Source: Flavobacterium davisii (GTDB lineage Bacteria > Bacteroidota > Bacteroidia > Flavobacteriales > Flavobacteriaceae). Taken from it: 64,000 nt of DNA. Of the stretch, positions 1-9,805 are shown piece after piece. Positions within the stretch are counted from its first letter, which is position 1. Each line of letters begins with the position of its first letter. The notes under the pieces are model-generated. The model made no database searches and was not told the origin of the DNA. It saw only the letters and a list, made by a program, of their open reading frames with translations. The position numbers and the translations under genes are program-made. Where the stretch lies: positions 2,976,001 to 3,040,000 of the forward strand of contig NZ_CP067378.1 of the NCBI RefSeq assembly GCF_019565505.1, in the 5' to 3' direction.

Positions 1-329
1 AAAGTAGATCATAAAGGACATACTGCTATTATAAAAGATACAGAAGGAAGTTTTGATGTGTTTTTACAAAAATTGACAAGCCAATATAATACATTTAAAG
101 ATGTTAATCTAATCATAGACATTACCCATGATGATTCAATTAATTTAGATGCTATTAGTTCTTTTTAGAATTATCAGATAAACATAAAGCTTTAAAGAAA
201 TCTTTTGTTTTAGTGGCTAAAGGAATTGATTTTAGTGAAGTTCCTGAAAATATTTTGGTTGTTCCTACTTTGTTGGAGGCACATGATATAATAGAAATGG
301 AAGAAATAGAACGTGATTTAGGGTTTTAA
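1..329 (+). pseudogene. Small conserved flavobacterial protein of the kind found next to ribonuclease Z (5' end cut, frameshifted)
   Basis: The first frame runs from base 1 (KVDHKGHTAIIKDTEGS...) to a stop at 166-168. A second frame continues the protein (ELSDKHKALKKSFVLVAKG...) to TAA at 327-329. The join falls in a T5 run at 162-166; one more T would restore a protein of about 110 residues. I recognise the sequence as a small STAS-like protein often encoded beside rnz in flavobacteria. Here rnz lies about 8.6 kb away, so that neighbourhood appears rearranged. Only a few N-terminal codons are missing at the window edge. Its biochemical role is unknown to me; the family recognition is from memory. 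Confidence 0.55.
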
Positions 330-538
330 TTTTATAAATAAGTAGAAAGAAAAGAGAAGGAAGACTCAAAGAAAATAGTTTTTTCATAAATACATTATCG
401 TTAGACAAATTTATAAGTAAAGGCTTAGGTCTTTTATATTTTAATGAAAAATTTTTATTAGACATATTTTAAATATTTAACGGGAATGTAGTGCTTTTCA
501 ATTTTTACTTCTTCAAATAGCATTCATAAAATCTGATT

Positions 539-815
539 ACCCCAGATTGTGTGTTAGAAATGTATTATAAATAGAAAGGACTTTGAATTTAAAAAAATTA
601 CCCCATTTTTTGCTTTCAATTAAGTTGTCTTAAAAGTCTGTACTCTTGTTCATTTCAGACAAAAGGAGAGATTATATAGTTGATAATTTCTCCTGTTATA
701 TAAGTGATAGATTAGGTGTTGAATACTGATTTTTTAGATCTTTTTCTTTGCTTGAAGGAAGAAAAATCAGTCATTAAATTACTGCTTTTACCCATATCAG
801 TAAGAAAAAAAGGGG
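539..815 (-). repeat. Family B dispersed element, diverged, reverse orientation
   Basis: Read on the minus strand it matches the family B copy at 10299. Shared blocks on the plus strand are ACTTTGAATTTAAAAAA, TTGTCTTAAAAGT and AATTTCTCCTGTTATAT, in the same order as the reverse complement of the 10299 copy. It begins with CCCAGATTGTGTGTTAGA, a version of the shared terminal repeat. The distal boundary is not clear; similarity fades after about 720. Confidence 0.55.
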
Positions 816-824
816 TGTTTTTTT

Positions 825-1026
825 ATCCAGATTCTAGATTATACTTCGTTTAGAAACAAAAAAATCAATAAATTCAAGTGCTCACGGAAAATTTTAGAAG
901 AAAAAATGTGACCTATTTTGATGGTTAAGATTGGAGTGCCTGTTTAAATTAGAAAAAATAAAGTAGAATGAATAGATAATTTGCTTCGCCAATTTATTTC
1001 GTTCGAATCTGTGCGGAATTTGATGT
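825..1026 (+). repeat. Family A hairpin element, copy 1 (diverged)
   Basis: It contains the family A landmarks in order: CCAGATTCTAGATTATACTTCG, the core TCAATAAATTCAAGTGCTCA, the AAAATTTTAGAAGAA block, CTATTTTGATGG, TAAAGTAGAATGAATAGAT, and the right end TCTGTGCGGAATTTGAT. The terminal repeats are degraded compared with the four well-kept copies. It sits in plus orientation between convergent genes. Confidence 0.75.
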
Positions 1027-1244
1027 AAAAAGGAATGTCACTTTCCTAAAAGAATTTCTCCCTAAGAAAGTTTTTCTTTCAAAGGGAGAAATAATATAAC
1101 TTGATAATGCGACTTTTCTTATTGTTGAAGTAATAAGTTAGACGTTAAGTTATTACTTACTTTTAGGTATTCTCATTCTCATTAAAATTATCTAACTTTT
1201 TGGTGTAATTTTAAAAATAGGCAACCTTCTTTGTTCTTGCTTAG

Positions 1245-1622
1245 TTAGTCTTCCTCCTCTTCGCCTTCGTCTTCATCAGAATCTTCGTCTTCATCAGAAT
1301 CTTCGTCTTCAGATTGCTCCTCTTTTTCTTCATCCGATGCTTCATCCGAATCGATTTCTAAATCTTTTAATGCGTCTAGTGTATCATCACCATCCATATC
1401 GTCATCGTCATCAAAGTTAACAATTCGATCTGCTAATTTAGTGCTTACTTTTACTAAATAAATAGTATCTTCAGTTCTAACTTCAACAGCTTCGATTGTT
1501 TCGTTTTTAGCATTTTTAAAGCGAATGATGTCAGAATCATCATAACCTTCAGGGAACTTTTCTACTAGAAGGTTTAAAATTTCACTTGTAAGCTTTGAAT
1601 AATCTACAATAACTCTTTTCAT
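1245..1622 (-). CDS. Conserved flavobacterial protein with long acidic tail
   Basis: A 125-residue protein, starting MKRVIVDYSKLTSEILNLL at ATG 1620-1622. The first ~70 residues form a small predicted alpha/beta domain. The last ~55 are almost all D/E/S, and the DNA there is a tandem of ~18-bp units encoding DSDEDE-type repeats (about 1245-1315). Orthologues in flavobacteria are often labelled 'DNA primase', but I see no primase motif (no zinc finger or TOPRIM). The acidic tail could mimic nucleic acid or bind basic proteins; that is inference. It lies 21 bp downstream of the deoxyhypusine synthase-like gene and is probably co-transcribed with it. Tandem repeats in the tail predict length variation between strains. 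Confidence 0.75.
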   Translation of the reverse strand: MKRVIVDYSKLTSEILNLLVEKFPEGYDDSDIIRFKNAKNETIEAVEVRTEDTIYLVKVSTKLADRIVNFDDDDDMDGDDTLDALKDLEIDSDEASDEEKEEQSEDEDSDEDEDSDEDEGEEEED

Positions 1623-1643
1623 AAATTGGGGATAATCTTTTTT

Positions 1644-2618
1644 TTATTGACCTAAAACGTATGCGAAAATTAATGGAGCAACAATAGTTGCATCAGATTC
1701 AACAATAAATTTTGGAGTTGTAATATCTAATTTACCCCAAGTTATTTTTTCATTAGGAACAGCACCGGAGTACGAACCATAACTAGTGGTTGAGTCTGAA
1801 ATTTGACAGAAATAGCTCCAAAAAGGAACATCATGCATTTCCATATCTTGGTATAACATAGGAACTACACAAATAGGGAAGTCACCAGCAATACCACCTC
1901 CAATTTGGAAGAAACCTATTCCTTTTCCTTCGCAGTTTTTAGTATACCAGTCAGCTAACCACATCATATATTCTACACCACTTTTCATTGTGGTAGCTTG
2001 AAATTCCCCTTTTATACAATAAGAAGCAAATATATTACCCATTGTACTGTCTTCCCAGCCGAGTACAACTATTGGAAGATTTTTTTCAGCAGCAGCTACC
2101 ATCCAAGAGTCTTTAGGATCAATTTCGTAATATTGTTCTAAGACACCAGAATTAATCATTTGATACATAAATTCATGAGGAAAGTATCTTTCACCTGATT
2201 TATCTGCTTTGTTCCAAATATTATATAAGTGTGATTGTAAACGACGGAAGGCTTCTTCTTCTGGGATACAAGTGTCAGTTACACGGTTGTAATGATTTTC
2301 TAATAAGTCCCATTCTTCTTGTGGTGATAAATCACGGTAGTTAGGAACTCTTTTGTATGAATTATGAGCAACAAGGTTCATAATATCTTCTTCCAAGTTA
2401 GCTCCGGTACATGAAATGATGTGTACTTTGTCTTGACGAATCATTTCGGCTAATGATTTACCTAATTCAGCAGTACTCATAGCTCCTGCTAAAGTAATCA
2501 TCATTTTACCATTGTCTAACAAATGTTCTTCATATCCTTTAGCGGCATCTACCAAGGCAGCTGCATTAAAATGAAGATAATGTTTTTCAATAAATTGACT
2601 AATAGGTCCTTTACTCAT
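1644..2618 (-). CDS. Deoxyhypusine synthase family protein
   Basis: A 324-residue protein of the deoxyhypusine synthase fold. Near the C terminus it has ITWGKL, whose lysine (about residue 296) corresponds to the catalytic lysine of eukaryotic and archaeal enzymes (WGK motif), and it has glycine-rich NAD-binding segments (QIGGGIAGDFP). Bacteria lack eIF5A, so bacterial members are thought to act in polyamine metabolism; homospermidine synthase-like activity is known for relatives. The gene starts 34 bp after the end of speA on the same strand, which supports a polyamine role. No agmatinase gene sits between them, unlike many flavobacteria as I recall. Length is normal and the frame is intact. 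Confidence 0.88.
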   Translation of the reverse strand: MSKGPISQFIEKHYLHFNAAALVDAAKGYEEHLLDNGKMMITLAGAMSTAELGKSLAEMIRQDKVHIISCTGANLEEDIMNLVAHNSYKRVPNYRDLSPQEEWDLLENHYNRVTDTCIPEEEAFRRLQSHLYNIWNKADKSGERYFPHEFMYQMINSGVLEQYYEIDPKDSWMVAAAEKNLPIVVLGWEDSTMGNIFASYCIKGEFQATTMKSGVEYMMWLADWYTKNCEGKGIGFFQIGGGIAGDFPICVVPMLYQDMEMHDVPFWSYFCQISDSTTSYGSYSGAVPNEKITWGKLDITTPKFIVESDATIVAPLIFAYVLGQ

Positions 2619-2652
2619 TTTTATTTATTGTTTGTGTTTGTATTTTTTGTTT

Positions 2653-4053
2653 TTATTTTTTGTTATAACCTAGTATTTCTAGTATTTCTTCAGCTTTTTG
2701 TTCTTCTGAAAAAACTTCTGTTGCAAAAATGCCATTTTTATCTTTGTCAATCAAGATATGTTTAGGTTGTGGTAAGATACAGTGGTGTAAACCTCCATGC
2801 CCTCCTATGGTTTCTTGATAGGCACCTGTATTAAAAAAACCAATATACAAAGGTTTTTCCTTATTGTATTTAGGAAGATAAATGGCGTTCATGTGTTGTT
2901 CCGAGTTATAATAATCGTCTCCATCACATGTTAAGCCTCCTAATAGCACTCTTTCATAAGTATCATTCCATCGATTTACAGCTAACATGACAAAACGCTT
3001 ATTTATTGCCCATGTATCAGGTAATGTCGTAATGAAGGAAGAATCGATCATGTTCCAGTTTTCTCTATCATTTTGTTTTTTCTGATATAGTACTTGATAG
3101 ACAGCTCCTCCTGCTTCTCCAACTGTAAAAGATCCAAATTCGGTAAATATATGAGGAACAGGTACTTCTGCTTCATCACAAGCGATTTTAATTTGGTTTA
3201 GGATTTCATCTACCATGTATTGATAGTCATATTCAAATGCTAAAGAGTTTTTAATAGGGAATCCACCACCAATATTTAAACTATCTAAAGTAGGACATTC
3301 TTTTTTTAGATTTATGTAAACCTTCATACATTTTAGTAACTCGTTCCAGTAATAAGCTGTATCGCGTATACCAGCGTTAATAAAAAAGTGAAGCATTTTT
3401 AGTTCGACTTTTTTATTATCCTGAATGTTTTTTCTGTAAAAAGGAACTATATCTTTATAACCTATTCCTAAACGAGAAGTATAAAATTCAAACTTAGGTT
3501 CTTCTTCTGCTGCTATACGAATACCTATTTTGAATTTACCGTCAATTTCTTCTTGTAATAAATCTAATTCTTCAAAATTATCAATTACGGGAACGGTATT
3601 TTTATGACCATTGTTGATTAATCGAGCGATATTGGTAACGTATTGTCCACGTTTAAAACCATTACAAACAACAAAAGTATTTTTATTGATTCTCCCATCT
3701 TCCATTAATTTTTCAACGATATTAATGTCAAAGGCAGAAGAGGTTTCTATGTGAATATTGTTTTTTAAAGCTTCATTTAAGATAAATTCAAAATGTGAAC
3801 TTTTAGTACAATAACAATAATAATATTTAGCTTCATAGCCGTGTTTTTCCATAGCATTACGAAACCACATTTTGGCTTTGTTAATGTTTTGAGAAATTTT
3901 AGGTAAATAAGTAAACTTTAAAGGAGTACCGTACTGTTCTACTAATTTCATTAGATCAATACCATGAAACTGAAGATGGTCTTTGTTTAAAGTAAATTCT
4001 TCTTGAGGAAAATAAAATGTTTGATTGATTAAGTCGAAATATTTTGTATTCAT
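2653..4053 (-). CDS. speA: Arginine decarboxylase, PLP fold III (alanine racemase-like)
   Basis: A 466-residue enzyme converting arginine to agmatine, the first step of the agmatine route to polyamines. The pyridoxal-phosphate lysine is K84 in CYCTKSSHF, typical of the short Bacteroidota arginine decarboxylases (shorter than the ~650-residue E. coli SpeA). The C-terminal half has the phosphate/dimer region with GGLTCDGDD, including the cysteine that contributes to the active site across the dimer, and TGAYQET. The frame is intact. It heads a minus-strand unit with the deoxyhypusine synthase-like gene and the acidic-tailed gene. The ATG at 4051-4053 is the only good start. Confidence 0.92.
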   Translation of the reverse strand: MNTKYFDLINQTFYFPQEEFTLNKDHLQFHGIDLMKLVEQYGTPLKFTYLPKISQNINKAKMWFRNAMEKHGYEAKYYYCYCTKSSHFEFILNEALKNNIHIETSSAFDINIVEKLMEDGRINKNTFVVCNGFKRGQYVTNIARLINNGHKNTVPVIDNFEELDLLQEEIDGKFKIGIRIAAEEEPKFEFYTSRLGIGYKDIVPFYRKNIQDNKKVELKMLHFFINAGIRDTAYYWNELLKCMKVYINLKKECPTLDSLNIGGGFPIKNSLAFEYDYQYMVDEILNQIKIACDEAEVPVPHIFTEFGSFTVGEAGGAVYQVLYQKKQNDRENWNMIDSSFITTLPDTWAINKRFVMLAVNRWNDTYERVLLGGLTCDGDDYYNSEQHMNAIYLPKYNKEKPLYIGFFNTGAYQETIGGHGGLHHCILPQPKHILIDKDKNGIFATEVFSEEQKAEEILEILGYNKK

Positions 4054-4222
4054 TTAGCTATAAATAAATTGTAAATTAAAATTAATAAAAAAAACTCTAT
4101 ACAATTTATTCAAATGCGAATATTCGCAAAAATGATTTCTAGTTCGGTATAAAGGGGTTCATCCATAGCAGGCAAAAATAAAAAATAATAACTTTTTACT
4201 CCAAAGAAAATTTTTAAAAAAA

Positions 4223-5280
4223 TTAAATTTTATAATCATCAAAAGCAGTTAATATATCTAAGTCTTCTACCGTTTGATTTATTACGCATTGACCGATAGA
4301 ATTTAGAAGACTGAATTGTATCTTTCCAAATTCATTTTTTTGTCGTGAATTAATAAATTAATGATTGTATTAATTTCATCAGATTCAAAAGAAATGGGAG
4401 AATATATGTTTTGTATTAAACGTTTTATTTCTTGATATTCCTCTATGGATAAAAGCTCTTTTTTAAATGATAAATAACTTTCCAAAATCATACCACAAGC
4501 AATGGCTTCGCCGTGTAATAGTCTTTCTTTAGAAGGTGTTTCTAAAAAGTAAGTTTCGATAGCATGACCGAGAGTGTGACCAAAATTTAAGGTTTTTCTT
4601 ATTCCTTGTTCTTTAGGGTCTTCTAATACTATTTTGGTTTTTATAGATACCGATTCTTTTATTAAGCTATCAAAACTATCAAAATGGATTTCGGATAAAT
4701 TTTTAAATTTATTCCAATGTTCTTTATGAGCAATTAATCCGTGTTTTAACATTTCAGCTAACCCTGAACGCATTTCTCTTTGTGATAATGTTTGAAGGTA
4801 TGAAGTGTCTATTAAAACCATTTCGGGTTGCGTAATAGTACCTATTTGATTTTTTAGACCTCCTAAATCTACTCCATTTTTTCCTCCTACAGAAGCGTCC
4901 ACCATGGCTAATAAAGTGGTCGGAATATTGATGAATGCTAAACCTCTTTTGAAAGTTGAGGCAATGAAGCCTCCCATGTCTGTTACGACTCCACCTCCAA
5001 TATTAATAATAAGCGTCTTTCTATCAGCGCCTAATTCAGTTAAAGCTTCCCAAACACTTATGCAAGTTTCTATAGTTTTATTTTCTTCACCCGCCTCTAA
5101 TTCAATAATTTCAAATTCAATTTCGGTTTCCAATTTCGGTAAAAAATAAGGAAGACAATATTCATTCGTATTTTCATCTACCATGATGAAAATTTTTGAA
5201 AAATTATTTTCTTTTAGAAATTGATTTAAAAGTAAATAGTTTCCATCTAAAAAATGGATTGTAGATTTTTTTGAAATCAT
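4223..5280 (-). pseudogene. aroB: 3-dehydroquinate synthase, one-base frameshift near the C terminus
   Basis: Catalyses DAHP to 3-dehydroquinate in the shikimate pathway. Family hallmarks are GGGVVTDMGGFIAST, the PTTLLAMVDASVGGKNGVD loop, LKHGLI and the metal-binding NFGHTLGHAIE and LHGEAIACGM histidines. The first frame ends early (NLERYNSVF). In the other frame after the T7 run at 4335-4341 (A7 on the coding strand) the protein continues NEFGKIQFSLLNSIGQ... to TAA at 4223-4225. One extra A restores a normal-length ~352-residue enzyme. I chose ATG at 5280 because it overlaps the upstream stop as ATGA, suggesting translational coupling; an ATG nine bases upstream is also in frame. Loss would cause aromatic amino-acid auxotrophy, so a sequence error is plausible. 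Confidence 0.88.
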
Positions 5281-7589
5281 TTTGTGCAATTTTTTATCAT
5301 AATTTCTTTACAGTCTTTAGGGATGTAATTATTATTCAGTGCCATTTGAGCATAATTACAAGCCAGTTCAGATTGTTTCATGTAATGGTAACAAGCAGCA
5401 ATTATATATTCTGATTTACCATTTTTAAAGATTTTAGAGTCTATCACTTTCTTTAGATAGGGGATTGCAAAATTATATTTTTTTAATTGATAATAACAAA
5501 CTGCAATATTTTCAGTGTAAATTATTTTCTTTGGATTTATTTTTTCTAACTCGATATATGTATTCAGTTGAGCTTCCCAGTTGTCAGAACGAATTGATTT
5601 TAGTTTATTTAAGAACATAGCTTCTTTGTCCGCTTCATTAGTATCAATTTTGTCTTTTTGTTCTATTACTTTTGAAATAATATTTATGAGGCTGTCTTTA
5701 GGGTGCTTTTTTATAACATCTTTATACATTTTTTTAATCTCGTTATTAGAAATATTTGCTTCTTTTAAATATTTTGTAGCTATATAAATAAGTTTTGGAT
5801 AATAATTTAAGGTTTTAATATAGTTTACTACTTCTTTTAACTTTATAGTGTCTTTCCTTTTAGATAAAATATTTAAATGATTTGCGAAGAAAGGTTCATA
5901 TAATGGAAACATTTTGTAGCATTTTTCCCAATTAGTATTAATACTATCAGTAATATTTTTCTTGGTATAAATAGTTGCTAATATAGATTCGTTTATCATC
6001 ATATTCTTATTTTGGTTTCTAGAACTATTCAGTAATTGTATAGCTTGATCAAAATGCCCTTCTTTTTCTAAATACCTTGCTTTTACCGCGTCTATTTGAT
6101 AACCTAGTGTGGTTAGTGTAGGGAAACTAGGTAAAATTTCATCTACTTTTGATGAAGACAAAGTTAATTTGTTTTCATCGAGTACAATTTCATTTTGTCC
6201 TTGTAGTGATTTATGTTGTAGGTAGTTTGGATATATTGTTAAAACAGAAAATACAATAAAAATAACTAATATATTTTTTGTTTTCACTACGAAAAATTCT
6301 TTCAAATCTCTTGTAAGAATAAAGAATAAGAAAGTTATTATAACAAAATGAATTTGAGTAATTATTCTTTCTTTTGGAAAATTTAATGAAGAGTCAAAAC
6401 CGTAAGCAAAAACAGAAGTAAAAACAATAAGAGCCAACCAAAAAGTATCACTTTCTGTTGATTTTTTTATAAGAATTTTAAATGACTTCCAAGCAATTAT
6501 TAAAAATAAGCTTAAATAGATTAAACCATTAATTATTCCAGTTTCACTTGCAGTTTGTAAAAAATCATTATGCGAATATTTTGAGATTGACCATGTTGTT
6601 CTTTGTTTACTTTCATAAGGAATTGACTCAATCTTATAACTACCCAGTCCTGTTCCTAAAAAGGGTGAATTTTTAATTATTTCTATTGTGTTTTTCCAAA
6701 GATATATACGTCCACTTGTTGCGTCTGACTCTGCATCACTCATATACACTTCAATCACGCCTTTCTTAGGTAAATATTTTAAATATTTTGTTTGAAAACC
6801 AAAAGCAATAAATAACCCTATTAATACTATAAAGGTATTAATAAGATTATTTTTTTTGACTAATGAAGCTATTATAAAACATACAGAAACTATTAAGAGA
6901 CTTATGATACTCGTTCCTAGAAAGAGTTAAAAAAGAATAATTGAAACAAGAATAAAAGTTAAAGAGAAAAAAACTTTTTTTATTCCTGTAAAATAATGAA
7001 TCCCATATAATATGAATGGGATTTTAAAAACCAATGTTGCAGAAAAAATATTAATATTACCTGAGTTTTGGGTCAAAATATTATAAATTTCATTTAGAGG
7101 AGCTTCATTTACTTTAGAAATAAATGAAGTAAAAGCAATAAAAGATTGAAAAAACGCAATGATACTAATTGCAATTGAAAGGTTTGGTAAAAAAAATATT
7201 TTTATTTGGCTAAAAAGTTTAAGAGTAAAAACTAAAAAAGCAATTAGAATTAATCTATTAAAAGTTAAAATAGCTTCAGAAAAATTAGGTGCATAAAAAA
7301 TCGAAATCCCAGAGAAGAAAAGGAATATTGAGTATAGAATAATTATATTATTAACTTTAAAAGTTCTTAATTCTTTTAAGTTTTCGCTTTTAATAAAATG
7401 GAACACAAAATATCCTATACCTACATTTAATATAGACATTGTTAACCATTGAAAACCAGCTACATCAATTGAGTTTAATACTGGGACAAAATCAAGTAAT
7501 AAATAAATGCTAAGAGTTAAGACCACAAAGATTGATTCAAAGGAAAAATTATAATTACTATTTTCTAGAGATAGGTCTTCAGAGCTCAT
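5277..7589 (-). pseudogene. O-antigen ligase/polymerase-like membrane protein with C-terminal TPRs, one in-frame stop
   Basis: A large inner-membrane protein. The N-terminal half has about ten hydrophobic segments; the Wzy/WaaL signature region contains SGRIYLWKNTIEIIKNSPFLGTGLGSY and SHNDFLQTASETGII. The C-terminal ~300 residues are TPR-like helices (YYQLKKYNFAIPYLKKVID). The frame is continuous from 7589 to 5277 apart from a TAA at 6927-6929, so this is a nonsense change rather than an indel. Start ATG 7589 (MSSEDLSL) is preferred because a -7 element (7611-7618, minus strand) lies just upstream. Family members polymerise or ligate surface polysaccharide. The 3' end overlaps the aroB start by 4 bp. 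Confidence 0.75.
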
Positions 7590-7610
7590 GCTTGTTTTTT
7601 TTTTGTTTAA

Positions 7611-7618
7611 CAAAAATA
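7611..7618 (-). promoter_or_regulatory. -7 promoter element (TATTTTTG) for the O-antigen ligase-like gene
   Basis: CAAAAATA on the plus strand reads TATTTTTG on the minus strand, matching the Bacteroidota TAnnTTTG element. It lies about 22 bp before ATG 7589. No clear -33 TTG is at the usual distance. It is divergent from the proline dehydrogenase promoter 16 bp away. Confidence 0.45.
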
Positions 7619-7633
7619 ATAAAATTCTCATGC

Positions 7634-7641
7634 TATATTTG
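7634..7641 (+). promoter_or_regulatory. -7 promoter element (TATATTTG) for proline dehydrogenase
   Basis: A perfect TAnnTTTG match 20 bp before the ATG at 7662. The nearest TTG (7603-7605) is 28 bp away, longer than the usual 17-23, so the -33 is uncertain. Confidence 0.5.
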
Positions 7642-7661
7642 CATAAAAAATTAAAACACCA

Positions 7662-8831
7662 ATGAAAAAAATATTTGATAATACACAAAATGCTTTTAGC
7701 CTAAAAAGCGATACGGAGTTAGAAAGGGCTCATTTTTTGTTTAAAGTTATTGATTCAGAACCTTTGGTTAAAATAGGAACAGCAGTAACCAATTTTGCTC
7801 TAAAAGCAAAATTACCAGTAGAAGGTTTAATTAGAGCTACTGTTTTTGATCATTTTTGTGGAGGCGTTTCTGAAGACGATTGTATTCCAGTAGTGGATAA
7901 AATGTTTACAAAAGGTGTTTCATCTGTTTTAGATTACTCTGTAGAAGGAAAAGAAGACGAGTCAGCTTTTGATGATGCAATGAATAAGACCTTAAAAATT
8001 ATTCTTTTTGCAAAAGAAAAAAAAGCAATCCCTTTTGCTGTTTTTAAACCTACTGGATTCGGACGATTTGAATTATATCAAAAAATAGGCGAAGGAGAAG
8101 AATTGACCGAATCAGAACAAGCAGAGTGGAAACGAGTAGAAGAGCGTTTTGATAAAGTGTGTAAGTCAGCTCATGAAAATGATATAGCGCTATTAATTGA
8201 TGGAGAAGAAAGTTGGATGCAAGATGCGGCTGATAATTTGGTAGCGCAAATGATGCAAAAGTATAACAAAGAAAAAGCCATAGTATATAATACACTACAA
8301 ATGTATCGTTGGGATCGTTTGAAATATTTGAAAAATTTGCATGCTCAAGCCGAAAAAGAAGGATTTCATATAGGAATGAAGTTAGTTCGTGGTGCTTATA
8401 TGGAAAAAGAAAATGCAAGAGCACAAGAAAAAGGCTATAAAAGTCCAATATGCGAATCCAAACAAGCAACCGATTCTAATTTTAACGATGCCGTAGCTTA
8501 CATGATGGAACATATAGACAAAATGGCCATTTTTGCAGGAACTCATAATGAAGATAGCTCATATAAACTAATGGAAATGATGGTGCATGAAGGAATAGCG
8601 AAGGATGATTTTAGAGTTTGGTTTGGTCAGTTATACGGAATGAGCGATAATATTAGCTATAATTTAGCAGCTAATGGTTATAATGTGGCTAAATATTTAC
8701 CTTTCGGCCCCGTTAAAGACGTAATGCCCTATTTAATTAGAAGAGCAGAAGAAAACACTTCAGTTGCAGGTCAAACAAGTAGAGAACTGACTCTGATTAA
8801 AAGAGAGCGAAATAGAAGAAAAGGAGAATAA
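7662..8831 (+). CDS. Proline dehydrogenase
   Basis: A 389-residue FAD enzyme oxidising proline to pyrroline-5-carboxylate and feeding electrons to quinone. It is the stand-alone PRODH domain of PutA. The TIM-barrel motifs are clear: LLIDGEESWMQ, NTLQMYRWDR, KLVRGAYMEKE and the C-terminal LPFGPVKDVMPYLIRRAEEN with the substrate-binding arginines. The frame is intact and the length normal for Bacteroidota. The P5C dehydrogenase partner is not in the window. A hairpin terminator follows at 8838-8875, so it appears monocistronic. Confidence 0.93.
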   Translation: MKKIFDNTQNAFSLKSDTELERAHFLFKVIDSEPLVKIGTAVTNFALKAKLPVEGLIRATVFDHFCGGVSEDDCIPVVDKMFTKGVSSVLDYSVEGKEDESAFDDAMNKTLKIILFAKEKKAIPFAVFKPTGFGRFELYQKIGEGEELTESEQAEWKRVEERFDKVCKSAHENDIALLIDGEESWMQDAADNLVAQMMQKYNKEKAIVYNTLQMYRWDRLKYLKNLHAQAEKEGFHIGMKLVRGAYMEKENARAQEKGYKSPICESKQATDSNFNDAVAYMMEHIDKMAIFAGTHNEDSSYKLMEMMVHEGIAKDDFRVWFGQLYGMSDNISYNLAANGYNVAKYLPFGPVKDVMPYLIRRAEENTSVAGQTSRELTLIKRERNRRKGE

Positions 8832-8837
8832 AAGACA

Positions 8838-8875
8838 TTGCAGTTTTATTTTTCTTCCGATCTTTAAAACTGCAA
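8838..8875 (+). terminator. Hairpin terminator after proline dehydrogenase
   Basis: TTGCAGTTTTA (8838-8848) pairs with TAAAACTGCAA (8865-8875), an 11-bp perfect stem with a 16-nt loop, followed by ATTTTAT. It lies 6 bp after the stop codon. Confidence 0.65.
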
Positions 8876-8899
8876 ATTTTATGATATTATATAATTTAG

Positions 8900-9805
8900 A
8901 TGAATTTAACTATTTTAGGTTGTTATGCCGCTACCCCTAGGACATTTACCAATCCTACATCACAAGTTTTAGAAATTAGTAATCGATTATTTTTAATTGA
9001 CTGTGGAGAAGGAACACAAACTCAGTTACGAAAAAATAAAATTCGTTTTACAGCTATTAATCAAATTTTTATTTCTCATTTACATGGAGATCACTTTTAT
9101 GGGTTAATAGGATTAATTTCTACTTTTACCTTGCTTAACCGACATAATTCGTTAACCATTTACGGTCCCGTCGGGATAAAAGAGGTTATTAAGCTACAAC
9201 TTCGTTTAGCTAATTCATGGCCTCAGTACGAGCTAAATTTTGTAGAACTTAAATCTAAACAATCCGAAATTATATATGAAGATAAAAAAGTAATAGTACG
9301 AACAATTCCTTTAAAACATAGAGTTTATACAAACGGATTTTTATTTACAGAAAAAACTAAAGAACGTAAACTAAATGTAGATAAAATACAAGAATATGGA
9401 ATAGAGACTTGTTATTTTCAAAATATAAAAAACGGACACGATATTGTCTTAGATAATGGTACCGTAGTTCCAAACCATGTTTTAAGCCTTGATCCTCCTA
9501 AATCAAAAAGCTATGCTTTTTGTTCTGATACACAATACGATGAAAGTATAGTGCCTATCATTAAAGGAGTGCAAGTCCTTTATCATGAGTCTACATTTTT
9601 AAATACAGAAGAACATATCGCCGAAAAAACAATGCACTCAACCGCTCAGCAAGCCGCTCAAATTGCTCAACAAGCTAATGCAGAAAAATTAATTTTAGGA
9701 CATTATTCCACTCGTTATGAATCTATAAAGCCTTTTAAAAAAGAGGCAGAAACTGTATTTAAAAATGTATTACTAGGCGATGATGGTGTTAATTTTAAAT
9801 TTTAA
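8900..9805 (+). CDS. rnz: Ribonuclease Z
   Basis: A 301-residue metallo-beta-lactamase-fold endonuclease that trims tRNA 3' ends. The zinc-binding HxHxDH motif is HLHGDH at residues 60-65, and further metal ligands lie in LKHRVYTNGF, AFCSDTQYD and LGHYSTRY. The N terminus MNLTILGCYAATP and the PxKxRN-like exosite region match the short bacterial RNase Z form. The frame is intact. In many flavobacteria rnz is followed by pdxH, as here, but a 920-bp repeat-bearing gap now separates them, and the small partner gene usually beside rnz is at the left edge of the window. Confidence 0.93.
   Translation: MNLTILGCYAATPRTFTNPTSQVLEISNRLFLIDCGEGTQTQLRKNKIRFTAINQIFISHLHGDHFYGLIGLISTFTLLNRHNSLTIYGPVGIKEVIKLQLRLANSWPQYELNFVELKSKQSEIIYEDKKVIVRTIPLKHRVYTNGFLFTEKTKERKLNVDKIQEYGIETCYFQNIKNGHDIVLDNGTVVPNHVLSLDPPKSKSYAFCSDTQYDESIVPIIKGVQVLYHESTFLNTEEHIAEKTMHSTAQQAAQIAQQANAEKLILGHYSTRYESIKPFKKEAETVFKNVLLGDDGVNFKF

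Larger units (their letters stand above)
330..1244. other. 915-bp gene-free, repeat-rich gap between convergent genes
   Basis: No supportable gene is present. The gap holds a diverged reverse-oriented family B element (from about 539), a diverged family A element (825-1026), and a nested hairpin TTTCTCCCT (1055-1063) / AGGGAGAAA (1083-1091) that could terminate transcription from either side. Short open frames here lie inside the repeats and have no recognisable protein character. Confidence 0.7.

Noticed and set aside
8050..8469. 139-codon minus-strand frame inside proline dehydrogenase
   Set aside because: An antisense shadow of a well-conserved gene; composition reflects the opposite strand and no family is recognisable.
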